NCBI GenBank assembly: GCA_001769805.1
Contig: MEPO01000007.1
Coordinates: 100,902-164,901 of the forward strand
Reading direction: 5' to 3'
DNA: 64,000 bases
Origin: Bdellovibrionales bacterium GWA1_52_35
Lineage (GTDB): Bacteria > Bdellovibrionota > UBA1018
The first letter of the stretch is position 1, and every line of letters starts with the position of its first letter. Below the pieces are notes generated by a model, which saw only the letters and a list, made by a program, of their open reading frames with translations, did not search any database and was not told the origin of the DNA. Positions 63,894 through 64,000 of this stretch are shown here, in pieces. The position numbers and the translations under genes are program-made.

Positions 63894-64000
63894 GAGTTTT
63901 GTCCTTAGGCGGTTAACATTTGAGGGCTCTTCTCACTTAAAGGGGGAACGTGTGTCCTGCGGTCAGATTAGACCACACGGTTGAATACTCCGTTCCAGCC

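Noticed and set aside
63775..64000. tRNA-Asn 3' end as an integration (att) site
   Set aside because: No duplicate of the tRNA end, integrase or boundary is visible in the window.
1..64000. CRISPR array, insertion sequence or prophage
   Set aside because: No regularly spaced repeats, transposase or phage structural genes were found on either strand.

Overview
The window is a stretch of chromosome from a Gram-negative bacterium. LPS-export (LptF), heptosyltransferase-like, OprB-porin, lipoprotein and lytic-transglycosylase genes indicate an outer membrane. The mix of genes (two orphan peptide-binding proteins, a RodZ-like protein, pepA, and many secreted proteins of unknown function) is compatible with Bdellovibrionota or another former deltaproteobacterial lineage. 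That placement is an inference; no rRNA or other taxonomic marker is present. I see no insertion sequence, prophage or CRISPR array, gene density is high, and no gene-free stretch exceeds about 250 bases.

Layout. 0-5 kb: the 3' end of a peptide-binding protein gene with a strong terminator, a kinase-like sensor that lacks its phospho-accepting histidine, and a leftward pepA-asnS-trmL operon. 5-11 kb: a sugar-phosphate transferase and lptF, then a convergent intergenic region with three perfect DnaA boxes around an AT-rich core (candidate replication origin or DnaA-binding locus), then a leftward set of TPR lipoprotein, RodZ-like protein and a 23S rRNA/tRNA m5U-type methyltransferase. 11-15.9 kb: lepA, a signal peptidase I homologue whose catalytic Ser is Ala, pyrC, an unknown protein and a lysine-rich exported small protein. 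15.9-25 kb: surface-glycan genes (one GT9, four GT2-like enzymes, ugd, a class I glutamine amidotransferase, an LPG-synthase-like membrane protein) plus an unknown two-TM protein. 25-29.7 kb: a minimal RecQ-like helicase, a clostripain-family peptidase, an OprB-like porin and a radical SAM protein.

29.7-47.1 kb is the metabolic centrepiece, all leftward: korA-korB-nuoABCDHIJKLMN, then nifJ (pyruvate:ferredoxin oxidoreductase) and a 2x[4Fe-4S] ferredoxin. The NADH-oxidising module (nuoE, nuoF, nuoG) is absent, so two ferredoxin-reducing 2-oxoacid oxidoreductases sit beside an 11-subunit complex I. The simplest reading is a ferredoxin-driven proton-pumping respiratory chain. A peroxiredoxin gene diverges from korA.

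47-64 kb: an orphan GAF-Fis regulator, purK-purE coupled to a receiver-TPR protein, a large secreted protein of unknown function, leuS, a coupled prs-pth followed by ychF, a leftward HAMP protein/DUF1284/lytic transglycosylase operon, a second peptide-binding protein, and tRNA-Asn(GTT) with its terminator. Many neighbours overlap by ATGA or GTGA, indicating widespread translational coupling. The most unusual items are the ferredoxin-linked complex I cluster, the DnaA-box cluster, the two probable pseudoenzymes (LepB-like and kinase-like), and the uncharacterised secreted and membrane proteins.
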